Below, one piece after another: positions 1 to 8,446 of a stretch of DNA of 64,000 nt. Source of the DNA: JACOND01 sp965202795 (GTDB lineage Bacteria > Bdellovibrionota > Bdellovibrionia > Bdellovibrionales > UBA1609); the NCBI GenBank assembly GCA_965202795.1, contig OZ241848.1:1612001-1676000 (forward strand), read 5' to 3'. The position numbers and the translations under genes were made by a program. The notes under the pieces were generated by a model that saw only the letters and a program-made list of their open reading frames with translations, had not been told where the DNA came from and made no database searches. Every line of letters starts with the position of its first letter. Position 1 is the first letter of the stretch.

Positions 1-1
1 G

Positions 2-1018
2 GGCATTGGCCGCGGCGCATACCCTCAGACTTACGCGCTTGGCGTGAAGGAGCTTTGGGAGGCGCCTTCTGAGCCAAAGGGCATTCTGCATACTTTGGGC
101 TGGCCGCTTGGCAGGGAGGCTTTTGGCGGCAGCTGGATGTATCCTCTGGGAAATCATTTGATTTCTCTGGGGCTTGTGGCCGGCCTGGACAGCCCCTCAG
201 CGGGCTTGTCAGTCCATGACAAACTGCAGGAAATGAAGCGCCACCCGCTGTTTGCCTCTCTTCTTAAAGGCGGAAAATGCCTTGAATGGGGCGCAAAAAC
301 CATCCCTGAGGGCGGCTGGAAGGCGCTGCCGGCGCGACTCCATGGCCATGGCCTTTTAATTATTGGCGACAGCGCGGGCTTTGTGAATATGCTCTCGCTC
401 AAGGGAGTCCATTACGCCATGGCCTCTGGGATTTTGGCCGCTGAAACTCTGGCTGAGGCTTTGGAAAAAAATGATTTTTCCAAAGCCGCGCTCAGCGGAT
501 ATGACAAAAAAATCAAAAACAGCTTTATCAAAAAAGAGCTTTGGGCCTCCAGAAATCTAAGGCATTCCTTTCAGAAAGGGTTTTTCTCCGGGATGTTTCG
601 GGCGGGAGTCATCAGCCTCACAGGAGGGCGCTGGCCGCGGGATTTCCCGCCGGGCCGGTTAAAGCCTGACGCGGAGGCGGCAAAGGCTTTTTCGCCGCGC
701 CCGGATCCAGAGCCGGACCGCGGCGGACAGACGCTGCCGGCCCGTTTAAGCAAAGCCGATGCGGTTTACCTCTCCGGCAGCAAAACCAGAGACAAAATCC
801 CCTCCCACTTGCGGTTTGGCCCTGAGGCTGGGGGCCAAGGTGTTTCAAAGCTGCGGGGCCGGTTTTACGAGCGGATGTGCCCTGCCGGAGTCTATGAGCA
901 GAGGGAGAGCCTGGCTGTCAGCCCGTCCAACTGCATTGACTGCAAAGCCACGGACATTTTGGGCCCCCGATGGAGTCCCAGAGAGCGCGGAAGCGGCCCC
1001 AGCTACCGCCTTATGTGA
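2..1018 (+). CDS. Electron-transfer flavoprotein:ubiquinone oxidoreductase (ETF-QO), 3' part
   Basis: The gene runs in from the left edge; only the C-terminal ~338 residues are here. ETF-QO passes electrons from ETF (fatty-acid and amino-acid oxidation) to the membrane quinone pool with FAD and one [4Fe-4S] cluster. Seen: the family block QTYALGVKELWE at the very start, GDSAGFVN in the FAD region, SGSKTRDKIPSHL, CPAGVYE and the closing GSGPSYRLM. The family holds its cluster by the Cys of CPAGVYE and three Cys in a C-x2-C-x2-C block. Here that block reads NCIDCKATD, so the last ligand is Thr. The frame is open and ends with the normal family tail, so a frameshift does not explain the loss. 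Assignment is firm; whether the cluster is intact is open. It is convergent with the next gene (11-base gap). Confidence 0.9.
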   Translation, partial: GIGRGAYPQTYALGVKELWEAPSEPKGILHTLGWPLGREAFGGSWMYPLGNHLISLGLVAGLDSPSAGLSVHDKLQEMKRHPLFASLLKGGKCLEWGAKTIPEGGWKALPARLHGHGLLIIGDSAGFVNMLSLKGVHYAMASGILAAETLAEALEKNDFSKAALSGYDKKIKNSFIKKELWASRNLRHSFQKGFFSGMFRAGVISLTGGRWPRDFPPGRLKPDAEAAKAFSPRPDPEPDRGGQTLPARLSKADAVYLSGSKTRDKIPSHLRFGPEAGGQGVSKLRGRFYERMCPAGVYEQRESLAVSPSNCIDCKATDILGPRWSPRERGSGPSYRLM

Positions 1019-1029
1019 ATGGTTTTAAA

Positions 1030-1623
1030 TCATTGCCTCTCTAAAAGCCTGTCAAGCTTGCTTTCAAGCCTGTCCTGCCGCTCTTTCATGCCGGCCTCAA
1101 GCTTGAGCTGCCCCTCTTGCATGCCCGCCTCAAACTTGTCCATTCTGGCCTCAAGCCTGACCTGCTGCTCTTGCATGCCCGCCTCAAACTTGTCCATTCT
1201 GGCCTCAAGCTGGCTCTGCCCCTCTTTCATGCCGGCCTCAAACTTGTCCATTCTGGCCTCAAGCTGGCTCTGCCCCTCTTTCATGCCGGCCTCAAACTTG
1301 TCCATTCTGGCCTCAAGCTTGTCCTGCCCCTCTTTCATGCTGGACTCAAGCTTGTCCTGCCCCTCTTTCATGCTGGACTCAAGCTTGTCCTGCCCCTCTT
1401 TCATGCTGGACTCAAGCTTGTCAATTGTTTTGTGTGTGTCCGTCACATGATTGCTTAGGAGCTCTTTTACATGCTCTATATCCTTGCTCAGAGTCCCCTT
1501 CATATACGCCATTTCTTTCTTTATGAATAAATAAAAAACATAGAAAACCACGATAATGACAAGAGTCATTACCGGCGGCCATTCTTTCAGCCAGGGAGAC
1601 AAAAAAGCTATGATCTCGCTCAT
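1030..1623 (-). CDS. Membrane-anchored coiled-coil protein with tandem repeats
   Basis: 197 aa. One hydrophobic segment (~residues 15-34, VMTLVIIVVFYVFYLFI) is followed by a long, charged, purely helical region. Residues ~70-102 are three copies of an 11-residue unit (KLESSMKEGQD). Residues ~103-175 are about four copies of an 18-residue unit (LEARMDKFEAGMKEGQSQ and variants). No catalytic motif is visible. It most likely is an N-terminally anchored rod with the coiled coil in the cytoplasm, since KKEM follows the membrane segment. It resembles repeat coiled-coil proteins of the Bdr type in architecture only. It lies downstream of ftsK on the same strand with a 48-base gap. Function unknown. 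Confidence 0.75.
   Translation of the reverse strand: MSEIIAFLSPWLKEWPPVMTLVIIVVFYVFYLFIKKEMAYMKGTLSKDIEHVKELLSNHVTDTHKTIDKLESSMKEGQDKLESSMKEGQDKLESSMKEGQDKLEARMDKFEAGMKEGQSQLEARMDKFEAGMKEGQSQLEARMDKFEAGMQEQQVRLEARMDKFEAGMQEGQLKLEAGMKERQDRLESKLDRLLERQ
1090..1420. repeat. Tandem 33-bp and 54-bp coding repeats
   Basis: DNA-level tandem repeats inside the coiled-coil gene: about three near-perfect 33-bp units (1313-1420) and about four 54-bp units (upstream to ~1090). Both unit lengths are multiples of three, so copy-number change would keep the frame. Confidence 0.85.
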
Positions 1624-1671
1624 GCCCTTAAAATAAACAGGGGAAATAAAAAAGTCAAGATTTTTTTGGCT

Positions 1672-4038
1672 TTAGGGCGGCGGGGATTTTTCGATCAAAA
1701 CCTCGCGCGGGCGGCTCCCCTGCGGCGGTCCGACCAGGCCTTCGTCAAACAGGGTTTCAATCATTCGCGCGGCGCGGGGGTATCCAATGCGAAACTTCCG
1801 CTGGAGAAACGATGCGCTCACCTCGCTCAAGCCGCGAATATACTCAACAATTTCGCCATACATGGGATCGGCGGCGCCAACTCCCTCCGCTCCGCTGCCG
1901 GCAAAATCAAGGCCGGGGGACAGCCCCGCGCCGGGTTTTCCCTCAAAGGCTTTCTCATAGCGGGGCGGCGCCAAACTCCGCCAGTGTCCGGCGGCAGCCT
2001 CGGCCTCAGCCTCGCTCACAAAAGGCCCATGATAGCGGGCCGGCTTAGAGGTCCCCGGCTCTAAAAACAGCATGTCTCCATGGGAGAGCAGGCGCTCGGC
2101 TCCAGTCTCATCCAAAATCACCCGCGAGTCGGTTCCGCTGGCCACCTTAAAGCTGATTCGTCCGGGAATATTGGTTTTGATCAGGCCGGTCACCACATCC
2201 TTTCGGGGGCTTTGCATGGCCAAAATCAAGTGGATGCCGCTGGCGCGCGCTTTTTGGGCCAGCCGGACAACCGACATTTCAATCGGCTTTCTGATCTGCG
2301 GATCCGCCATAAGATCTCCAAACTCCTCAATCACAAGGCAAATAAAGGGAAGCGGCTCAAAATAATAAGACTCTCCAAAGGGAAGCTCCCGGTTTTTTGC
2401 CTCATGCTCCGAGCGCTCCGCCGCAGAAAAATTCTTGGCCATGCCATTAAAGGAGCGCATGTCCCGCGCGCCAAACCGGGCCAGCGACCGGTAGCGCTTT
2501 TCCATCTCGGAAACCGACCAGGCCAAAGCCCCCGCGGCCCTGGCGGAGGCGGTGATAATGGGGGAAAGCAAGTGGGGGACGCCCTTAAAAACAGAGAGGT
2601 CAACCTGCTTTGGATCAATCAGTATCAGCTTCAGGGTTTCCGGCGTGTGGCGAAACAAAAGCCCTGTCACAAAACTAATGACAAAAACAGACTTTCCCGA
2701 TCCGGTTGTCCCGGCAATCAAAAGATGGGGAATCCGGGAAAGATCTCTGATCCACACAGCGCCGTCAGCCCGCCGCCCCAATGTTAGTGGCAGAGAGGCT
2801 TTGGAGAAGCCCGGATCTTTTAGCATGCTCTTCAGGCAGACTTTTTCGCGCCGGGGGCGGGAGGCCTCAATCCCCACCACATCCCGGCCGGGGATGGGGG
2901 CGATGATCCGAACCGACTCGCTGCTCAGAGCCAGGCTCAAGTCGCTCCCCATCTCCCGGATCTTTTTCACCTTTACATGGTCTTCCGGCTTAAACTCAAA
3001 AAACACAACGGCGGGGCCGGTTTTGATGGCTGTGATCTGCCCTTTTATGGCAAACTGGGCCAGCTTGCCGGCGAGCTTTTTGGAAAGCTCCTCAATCTCC
3101 CCGCGCCCGATTTTTTGAGGATGCTTTTCCGGATCTGAAAGCAGATCCAGGGAGGGCAGATCTTTGGGGCTGAAGCGGCGCGGCTCAGCCGCCGGCTCCT
3201 CAAAATCTCCGCGCCGATCCGCCTCCAGCGGCAGGGCTTCGCTTTCAAGAGGCTCAAGGGAAGAGTCTGGCAGATCCTCAGTCTCTAAGTCCAGGTCCGG
3301 GGGCGGAGGCTCTTTGGGGGCGGGTTCAGGGCCGGGGTCCAAAGCCTCAGCCGCCGCCTTTTGGCGCCGCTGAAAAAGAGCCTTCAAAACCGGCGGCGCG
3401 GAGAAGGCTCTGCCTAAAGCCTTCCCGCCGCTTTTCAGCCCTCTCAAAGCGCTGCGGGAGCCTCTTCCAAGCAGCGCAAAAAAACCGCTGGCCCCCCCGC
3501 GCAGCGCGGCCCATGCCAAAAGCCATGGCCTGTGGCTGTAAAAAAGAAGGGCCAAAACCAAAGCGGAGAAAAGCGCGAGGGATGTCCCCGCTTTGTGAAA
3601 CAGGGGCCCCATGGCCTTCAGCAGGAGGGCTGAGACACCCCCTCCCCAGCCCACAGCTCCGCCAAAAAACAAAGCTTTGGGGAAATACAGCGCAAGCAGG
3701 GAGGAAAGCGAGATCAAAAGGCACAGGAAAACCGGAAGAGCGGCCGCAAGCGGCTTTTTCGCGCGGCTTTGAAAAAGGCTGAGAGCGAAAACCAGCCCGC
3801 CGGGGATAAAAAGCCAGGCGGCCATCCCAAAGATCTGATAAAACAGATCAGACAAAAAGGCCCCGGCATAGCCGCAGAGGTTGGCCACAGAGGAATGCGG
3901 CGCAAAAGAGTTGAGCGAGGGGTCCTGCGGGCTGTGGCTGGCCAGGCTGAGAGCCAAAAACGCTGTCAGGCTGAGCAAAAAAGCGCCCTTCAGGCGATTC
4001 CATTTTTCCCGTCTCCGGGCTTTCAGGCGGCTTTCCAT
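1672..4038 (-). CDS. ftsK: DNA translocase FtsK
   Basis: 788 aa. FtsK anchors at the division septum and pumps DNA toward dif so that chromosome dimers are resolved. Seen in order: hydrophobic membrane segments in residues ~18-165; an acidic, Pro-rich linker (~215-300); the RecA-like motor with Walker A GTTGSGKS near residue 443 and Walker B LILIDPK near 478; and a C-terminal winged-helix gamma domain (~725-788, MYGEIVEYIRG...SFLQRKFRIGYPRA) that in known FtsK reads the KOPS polarity sequences. The linker is short compared with E. coli FtsK and like that of SpoIIIE-type proteins. Start at the ATG giving MESRLKARRREK, a basic N-terminus ahead of the first membrane helix. Confidence 0.96.
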   Translation of the reverse strand: MESRLKARRREKWNRLKGAFLLSLTAFLALSLASHSPQDPSLNSFAPHSSVANLCGYAGAFLSDLFYQIFGMAAWLFIPGGLVFALSLFQSRAKKPLAAALPVFLCLLISLSSLLALYFPKALFFGGAVGWGGGVSALLLKAMGPLFHKAGTSLALFSALVLALLFYSHRPWLLAWAALRGGASGFFALLGRGSRSALRGLKSGGKALGRAFSAPPVLKALFQRRQKAAAEALDPGPEPAPKEPPPPDLDLETEDLPDSSLEPLESEALPLEADRRGDFEEPAAEPRRFSPKDLPSLDLLSDPEKHPQKIGRGEIEELSKKLAGKLAQFAIKGQITAIKTGPAVVFFEFKPEDHVKVKKIREMGSDLSLALSSESVRIIAPIPGRDVVGIEASRPRREKVCLKSMLKDPGFSKASLPLTLGRRADGAVWIRDLSRIPHLLIAGTTGSGKSVFVISFVTGLLFRHTPETLKLILIDPKQVDLSVFKGVPHLLSPIITASARAAGALAWSVSEMEKRYRSLARFGARDMRSFNGMAKNFSAAERSEHEAKNRELPFGESYYFEPLPFICLVIEEFGDLMADPQIRKPIEMSVVRLAQKARASGIHLILAMQSPRKDVVTGLIKTNIPGRISFKVASGTDSRVILDETGAERLLSHGDMLFLEPGTSKPARYHGPFVSEAEAEAAAGHWRSLAPPRYEKAFEGKPGAGLSPGLDFAGSGAEGVGAADPMYGEIVEYIRGLSEVSASFLQRKFRIGYPRAARMIETLFDEGLVGPPQGSRPREVLIEKSPPP

Positions 4039-4159
4039 AAAACTCCCCGCGGCGCGGCTTTTAGCTTAAGACGAATGCCCCCGAAAAATAAAGTCTTGTT
4101 TTTCCTGATTTTCGCATGGCCGGGCCGAAAGCCGCCTGGCCTCATCCAGGCAGCGGAGA

Positions 4160-4179
4160 GCATGCGCTTTGGCGCATGC
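4160..4179. other. Perfect 8-bp hairpin
   Basis: GCATGCGC, loop TTTG, then GCGCATGC: a perfect inverted repeat in the 509-base gap between ftsK and the double-Fis gene. No T run follows on either side, so it is not an ordinary intrinsic terminator. It could be an operator or mRNA structure in the ftsK leader. Confidence 0.6.
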
Positions 4180-4242
4180 GGGGCAGATCCCGGAATGGCT
4201 GGAAAGGGCCGCGGGGCTGGCAAAAGCGAGTTTTCCCCAGGC

Positions 4243-4251
4243 TTATCCACA
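4243..4251 (+). promoter_or_regulatory. Consensus DnaA box
   Basis: TTATCCACA matches the strict DnaA-box consensus. It sits upstream of both ftsK (minus) and the double-Fis gene (plus). I see no cluster of further boxes or AT-rich unwinding region nearby, so this is a single site, perhaps regulatory, and not evidence of an origin. Confidence 0.5.
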
Positions 4252-4319
4252 GATTTTTTTCCGCTGCCGGTTTTGATTGCAGTTTGAGGCGAAGCCGGCG
4301 ATGCTTGAGGGCGGAAGGG

Positions 4320-4425
4320 CCTGTTTATCTGGACGGCCTCTGGCTGCCGCTCCCGGCAGCCTCCCGCAGCCACAGGCTGTTTAGAGGAGGAGGCCCCGCG
4401 GAGGGGCCAGCCTGGCGGGCTGGCG
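4320..4425. repeat. Dispersed GC-rich element (copy in ftsK/double-Fis gap)
   Basis: Contains CTGTTTATCTGGACGGCC, a palindromic GCTGCCGCTCCCGGCAGC, and a second AGGCTGTTTAGAGG, the hallmarks of the GC-rich element found repeatedly in this window (for example 18464, 39485, 60463). The rest of the 4039-4547 gap shows no gene. Confidence 0.55.
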
Positions 4426-4547
4426 CCGGCGCAATGAATGAGCTATAACCTTGTCCGCTTTATGAGATTTTGCCTGTGACGCGCCCCCCCCGCATAGAGA
4501 AGGCCTGAAGCCGGCATTGTTTTTCCCGTCCGCTCGCGAGGTCTTGC

Positions 4548-5237
4548 ATGATGAGCCCCCTGCTGGAAAAAGAGCCGCTCTTGGGCGCCGGCCCGCCGCA
4601 GCAGCCAGAGGCCGCCTGGACCGAAAGCTCCAGCAGCATGTTTATCATTCATTTGGAGCGGGATCCTCTGTGGCGGATTGTTCAAAAAGCCATGATTCAT
4701 TATCTGCGGGCCGAAAATCCCGCCATAGATCTCCTAAAGCGGTTCTATGCCCCCGCTGAGCAGGCTCTGATTGAAGCGGCCGTGGATTTTTGCAAATGGA
4801 ATCAAACGCGCTCAGCTGCGATGCTGGGCATCAACCGGAACACCCTGAGAAAAAAGCTGAGGTTTTGCGGGATGTCCGCGCAGAGCCTGGGCAGCAGGGA
4901 AAACTTTTGTTTAAAATTCCCCGCCGGGCGGGAGATCTTTTTGAGCCAGCTTTCCGCCATTGATCTTCTGGAGGCCAGCCGCGCCAAAATGTTTCTTCTG
5001 CGGCAGGCGGGCATTTTCAGCCAGTGGCAGCCTTCCAGATCTGAGCCAAAATCAGGCATGATACAAGCCTTTTGCGCTCCTGTGAAGCAGGCCATCATTA
5101 AAACCGCCCTCCATGCTTTTGAAAACCGCCTGGCGCAAACAGCCCAATGCCTTGGAATCAACCGCAACACGCTGAAAAGACAATTAAAGGCGGCCGGCAA
5201 TGGCCCGCTGAGCGAAGGGGGGGCCGCTTTGTTATGA
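4548..5237 (+). CDS. Protein with two Fis-type DNA-binding domains
   Basis: 229 aa, not the ~98 aa of Fis. Two C-terminal Fis-like helix-turn-helix units are present. The first spans ~residues 66-105 (QALIEAAVDFCKWNQTRSAA then MLGINRNTLRKKL). The second spans ~185-222 (QAIIKTALHAFENRLAQTAQ then CLGINRNTLKRQL). Both keep the G-I-N-R-x-T-L recognition-helix signature of Fis and NtrC-type factors. The N-terminal ~30 residues and the ~80-residue spacer are not recognised. Fis works as a homodimer that bends DNA; a tandem protein could supply both DNA-binding units from one chain. No sigma-54 ATPase domain is present. Two adjacent ATGs (4548, 4551) follow a weak GAGG. dnaB follows at 5368, a 130-base gap, on the same strand. 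Confidence 0.8.
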   Translation: MMSPLLEKEPLLGAGPPQQPEAAWTESSSSMFIIHLERDPLWRIVQKAMIHYLRAENPAIDLLKRFYAPAEQALIEAAVDFCKWNQTRSAAMLGINRNTLRKKLRFCGMSAQSLGSRENFCLKFPAGREIFLSQLSAIDLLEASRAKMFLLRQAGIFSQWQPSRSEPKSGMIQAFCAPVKQAIIKTALHAFENRLAQTAQCLGINRNTLKRQLKAAGNGPLSEGGAALL

Positions 5238-5367
5238 GCCGGCCCGGCCTTGTTTTTTTCGCCATGCGCTTCGGCGCGGGCCGCCGCCCCGCGCCCAAAA
5301 AAAGCCGCGCCCTGTTTTTTGTCAGGCGCCTGAAAGCAGCTGCTCCCCGCGCGGCGGGAGGCCTTTG

Positions 5368-6732
5368 ATGAGGGAAGCCCTGCCGGCCCATCTGGAATCA
5401 GAGAAATCGCTTCTCGGCGCTTTGCTCTTGGGAGAGGAGGAGTCCTGGGACGAAGTGGCGCCCCTTATTTCGGACCGTGATTTTTTCCAGCCCGCCCACA
5501 AAGTCATTTTTGCCCATATCAAAGATCTTCGGCAAAAGGGCCAGCCCACTGACGCCGTCACAACAGGCAACGCGCTCAAAAAAAGCGGCTCTCTTGATCA
5601 GGTGGGCGGCGCCGCCTATTTAAGCGATTTGATTCATGAGACCCCATCCACAGTCAATATCCGCGCCTACGCCGACATCATAAAGGAGAAGTCTGTTTTG
5701 CGGCAGGCGATCCGCAAATCCGAACAATTTATCCAAAAGGCCCAAAAAGAGGACTATGACAAAATTGAGCATTTTTTGGACTATTTAGAGTCGGAAATTT
5801 TTAAGCTGGGGGAAAGCCAGAGCGGCTCAGATCCGGTAAAAGTGGACAGCCTTATAGAAAGCGGCCTGAAAAAGCTCGAAGACCTCTATCACAAAAAAAG
5901 CGCTGTCACCGGGCTTTCAAGCTCCTTTCATGAGCTGGACCATTTAACCTCCGGCTTTCAAAACTCCGAGCTGATTGTGATTGCCGCCCGGCCATCGATG
6001 GGAAAAACCGCCTTCAGCCTGAACATTGCGCTCCACAGCGCCCTCAACAAAAAAAAAGTGGCTTTTTTCTCTCTGGAAATGTCCCGCGAGCAGGTTGCAA
6101 TAAGGCTTCTCTCCTCCATGTCGCAGATCAACCTTTCCCAGCTGATAAACGGCCAGGTTAAGGATCATAAATGGGGGGATTTGATTTCCGCCGGGGCAAG
6201 ATTAAGCGAAACGGATTTGTTTATTGACGATTCCTCTCCGCTTTCGCCTTATGAGGTGAGATCAAAAGCCCGGCGGCTGAAGGCGCGGCATGGCCTGGAC
6301 CTGGTGATTGTGGACTATCTGCAGCTGATGAAGCTTGCGGAAAAGACTGAAAGCCGCGAGCGGGAGGTTTCGGAAATGTCCCGCCTGCTGAAATCCTTTG
6401 CCAAAGAGCTGAACATTCCTGTCATCGCGCTCTCCCAGCTGAACCGGGGGGTGGAGTCGCGGCAAAACAAGAGGCCCATGCTTTCGGACCTGCGGGAATC
6501 CGGCGCCATAGAGCAGGACGCCGATGTGATTATGATGCTCTATCGCGGGGATTATTACGAGGATGGCGAAAAATCCGGGCAGGCCGAGGTGATTGTGAGC
6601 AAACAGAGAAACGGCCCCACAGGGGTTGTTTCGCTTCGCTGGATGCCCCAATACGGCGCCTTTGAAAACAACATTCCCGAAGCCGGCGCGGGCCCCCCCC
6701 CCGAGCTGGAAAGGCCCCTGCCGCCATTTTAG
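5368..6732 (+). CDS. dnaB: Replicative DNA helicase DnaB
   Basis: 454 aa, normal family length. DnaB is the hexameric 5'-3' helicase at the replication fork. The N-terminal primase-interacting domain (~1-100: HLESEKSLLGALLL, DFFQPAHKVIFAHI) is followed by the RecA-like motor with Walker A ARPSMGKT near residue 207, the Walker-B-like VIVDYLQLM near 313, LSQLNRGVE and the arginine-finger region LRESGAIEQDADVI. The tail EAGAGPPPELERPLPPF is a short Pro-rich extension. I chose ATG 5368 over the TTG one codon earlier because the GGGAGG at 5357-5362 is well placed for it. No intein or insertion is seen. Confidence 0.97.
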   Translation: MREALPAHLESEKSLLGALLLGEEESWDEVAPLISDRDFFQPAHKVIFAHIKDLRQKGQPTDAVTTGNALKKSGSLDQVGGAAYLSDLIHETPSTVNIRAYADIIKEKSVLRQAIRKSEQFIQKAQKEDYDKIEHFLDYLESEIFKLGESQSGSDPVKVDSLIESGLKKLEDLYHKKSAVTGLSSSFHELDHLTSGFQNSELIVIAARPSMGKTAFSLNIALHSALNKKKVAFFSLEMSREQVAIRLLSSMSQINLSQLINGQVKDHKWGDLISAGARLSETDLFIDDSSPLSPYEVRSKARRLKARHGLDLVIVDYLQLMKLAEKTESREREVSEMSRLLKSFAKELNIPVIALSQLNRGVESRQNKRPMLSDLRESGAIEQDADVIMMLYRGDYYEDGEKSGQAEVIVSKQRNGPTGVVSLRWMPQYGAFENNIPEAGAGPPPELERPLPPF

Positions 6733-6768
6733 GCTGTGTTTGAAAAGCTTCCCTCTTGACAAACAAGG

Positions 6769-6836
6769 TTTTTTTATTGAGCGGCGCCTGCCTGGCTGAA
6801 AGAGTCAGGGAGGGATTTCCGTTCAATAGAAAAAAC
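6769..6836 (+). other. Long imperfect stem-loop after dnaB
   Basis: Outer arms GTTTTTTTATTGAGCGG and CCGTTCAATAGAAAAAAC pair imperfectly, with an inner pair CCTGCCTGGCT / AGTCAGGGAGG. This makes a ~68-nt hairpin just past dnaB. It could end dnaB transcription, though no clean T run follows. The rest of 6733-7116 has no gene that I can support. Confidence 0.5.
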
Positions 6837-7116
6837 GGCTTTTTGAAAGAATTTGCGGGTTAAAATGCTCCAAAATCAGATAAAAGACAATATTTTTAAG
6901 TTATAAAAAAGGGGGCATTGCTTGTATCACAGCCTCTGGAAACCTCCCGGAACCCCTAAAAAGCAGCCCGCAGATTCCTTTAAGGAGGCGAAAAAATCAG
7001 CTTCTTATTATCTCTTGGGATGGCTCAAATTGAGAATGATTTTGAGGCATTTATGAGTTTCAGACACAGCTTATTGCGGAGCTTGCCGGTCCCGGGCGGG
7101 GGGGCAAAAGCATTAG

Positions 7117-7145
7117 TTGACTTGAAGGCGAAAGCGCGCTATATT
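7117..7145 (+). promoter_or_regulatory. Sigma-70-type promoter for the 7181 gene
   Basis: -35 TTGACT (7117-7122), a 17-base spacer and -10 TATATT (7140-7145), with the start codon at 7181. Both hexamers are five of six to consensus with ideal spacing. Confidence 0.75.
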
Positions 7146-7180
7146 CCCCGCATAATCCAAAAATAAAGGGGGCGCTTCTT

Positions 7181-8299
7181 ATGCAAAATCACTTAAAAAT
7201 GGAGATCGCCAAAACGCGGTTTTTTTTGATCTGGCGGCTTTTCAGCGGCGCGCCGCTTGGCCTTGGCCTTGGCCTGGTTTTATGCGCTGCATCAGCGCCT
7301 TCCAGCCGCGCCAGTTTGGCCGGGGCGGCGGCTTTTCCCTCAGTTGAGGGCAAAATGGCTTTTCACAGGGACATCAGAAAGCTCCTTCAAGGCCCCTTTG
7401 CGGAGTTTATGGAGGCGATGGAGGCGGCTGACAGCTCCGGCCGGACCTTTTGGAGCCGCATCGCGGAAAAAAAAGATCTGGCAGAAGAGCTGGAGATTTT
7501 GCTGCAAATTCTTTCTGTCCCGGACGGGCCGGAATCCATTCAGAGGCAATACTCTTTGGGGGGCCTGGAAATTGGCATGTCCCGCCTTGAGCGGGAGCCG
7601 GCTGCCCGCGCGGCCATGGCTGGTGACATGCCCTTGTTTTTGGCTGAGGCGCGGCGGCTGGCGGAAACAGCCTCCGCCGCTGAGGTTTTGAGCCTTTTGC
7701 AGGGGACAGCCGGCCCCCCGGGCGGCCCCGCTGCGGACGGCTCCTCATCTGATTCAAACAATTGGAGAAAAAACCTTTACGGACTGCTTTTGGATGGCCT
7801 TGAAAAAGCTTATGGGGAGGACTCTGAAGCTTATGAGATTCGGCGGCAGGCTTTGGAAAATTCAATGCTTGAAATCAGAAGCTATTTCCGGGCGCTTGTC
7901 CGAAAAAAAAGCAAAGACGGCCTTAAGCCGGCAGATCTGGCCAAAAAGCATGGCAATAAAAGGGGGCGCCGCGCCCTCCGCAAAAGCTTTGCAGCCAAAA
8001 GCCAGGACAGCGATGAAGCTGCTGCTGAGGAGGCCGATGAGATTAAAATCTTTGATGACTTAAGCCTTCAGGACGCTCTCAAAACAAAATCAAAGGCTGT
8101 GGAGGCTCTGGGGGCGGCTGCCGGCTTTGGGCTGGCCGCATGGGTCTTGGATTTTAACCCCATCACTGACAGCTGGTTTTCAACCATGTGGAAGGCTCCG
8201 ATTGCTTTGTGGGCTGCCCGCAAAGGCCAGCTGGCGGCGCGAAAATGCCATTCCGCATTCAAAAAAGACGGGAAGACCCATATAAAAATCTCTCTATAA
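7181..8299 (+). CDS. Exported orphan protein with C-terminal membrane segment
   Basis: 372 aa, not recognised. The N-terminus has a basic stretch and a hydrophobic run (~residues 10-42, with PLGLGLGLVLCAASA) that looks like a signal peptide or anchor. The body is helical and charged. A KRGRRALRKS basic patch near residue 262 is followed by an acidic block. A hydrophobic segment, EALGAAAGFGLAAWVLDFNP, lies near 310 with a basic C-terminal tail. No catalytic motif is seen. It has its own promoter (7117-7145) and an AAAGGGGG ribosome site upstream of ATG 7181. It stands alone between dnaB and a convergent histidine kinase. The two-ended hydrophobic layout suggests an inner-membrane protein with a large periplasmic loop; this is inference. 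Confidence 0.65.
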   Translation: MQNHLKMEIAKTRFFLIWRLFSGAPLGLGLGLVLCAASAPSSRASLAGAAAFPSVEGKMAFHRDIRKLLQGPFAEFMEAMEAADSSGRTFWSRIAEKKDLAEELEILLQILSVPDGPESIQRQYSLGGLEIGMSRLEREPAARAAMAGDMPLFLAEARRLAETASAAEVLSLLQGTAGPPGGPAADGSSSDSNNWRKNLYGLLLDGLEKAYGEDSEAYEIRRQALENSMLEIRSYFRALVRKKSKDGLKPADLAKKHGNKRGRRALRKSFAAKSQDSDEAAAEEADEIKIFDDLSLQDALKTKSKAVEALGAAAGFGLAAWVLDFNPITDSWFSTMWKAPIALWAARKGQLAARKCHSAFKKDGKTHIKISL

Positions 8300-8446
8300 A
8301 TAAGAGGCCGGAATGGCTGTGGCGGAGCGGGAGAGCGGGGCGCTTTTCTCAATCAGGCAGAGAACAGCTCCATGGCCTGTTTTTTTCCCCATGTTTTTCA
8401 GAGAGGAAAAGCTTTTCGCCGCGCCTGCGGAAGGCGAAGCCGGCCA

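Noticed and set aside
1019..1458. Plus-strand repeat ORFs opposite the coiled-coil gene
   Set aside because: Shadow frames of the same repeats; the minus strand has the membrane anchor and sensible heptads.
4160..4251. Replication origin
   Set aside because: Only one DnaA box, no cluster, no AT-rich unwinding element, and dnaA/dnaN are absent.
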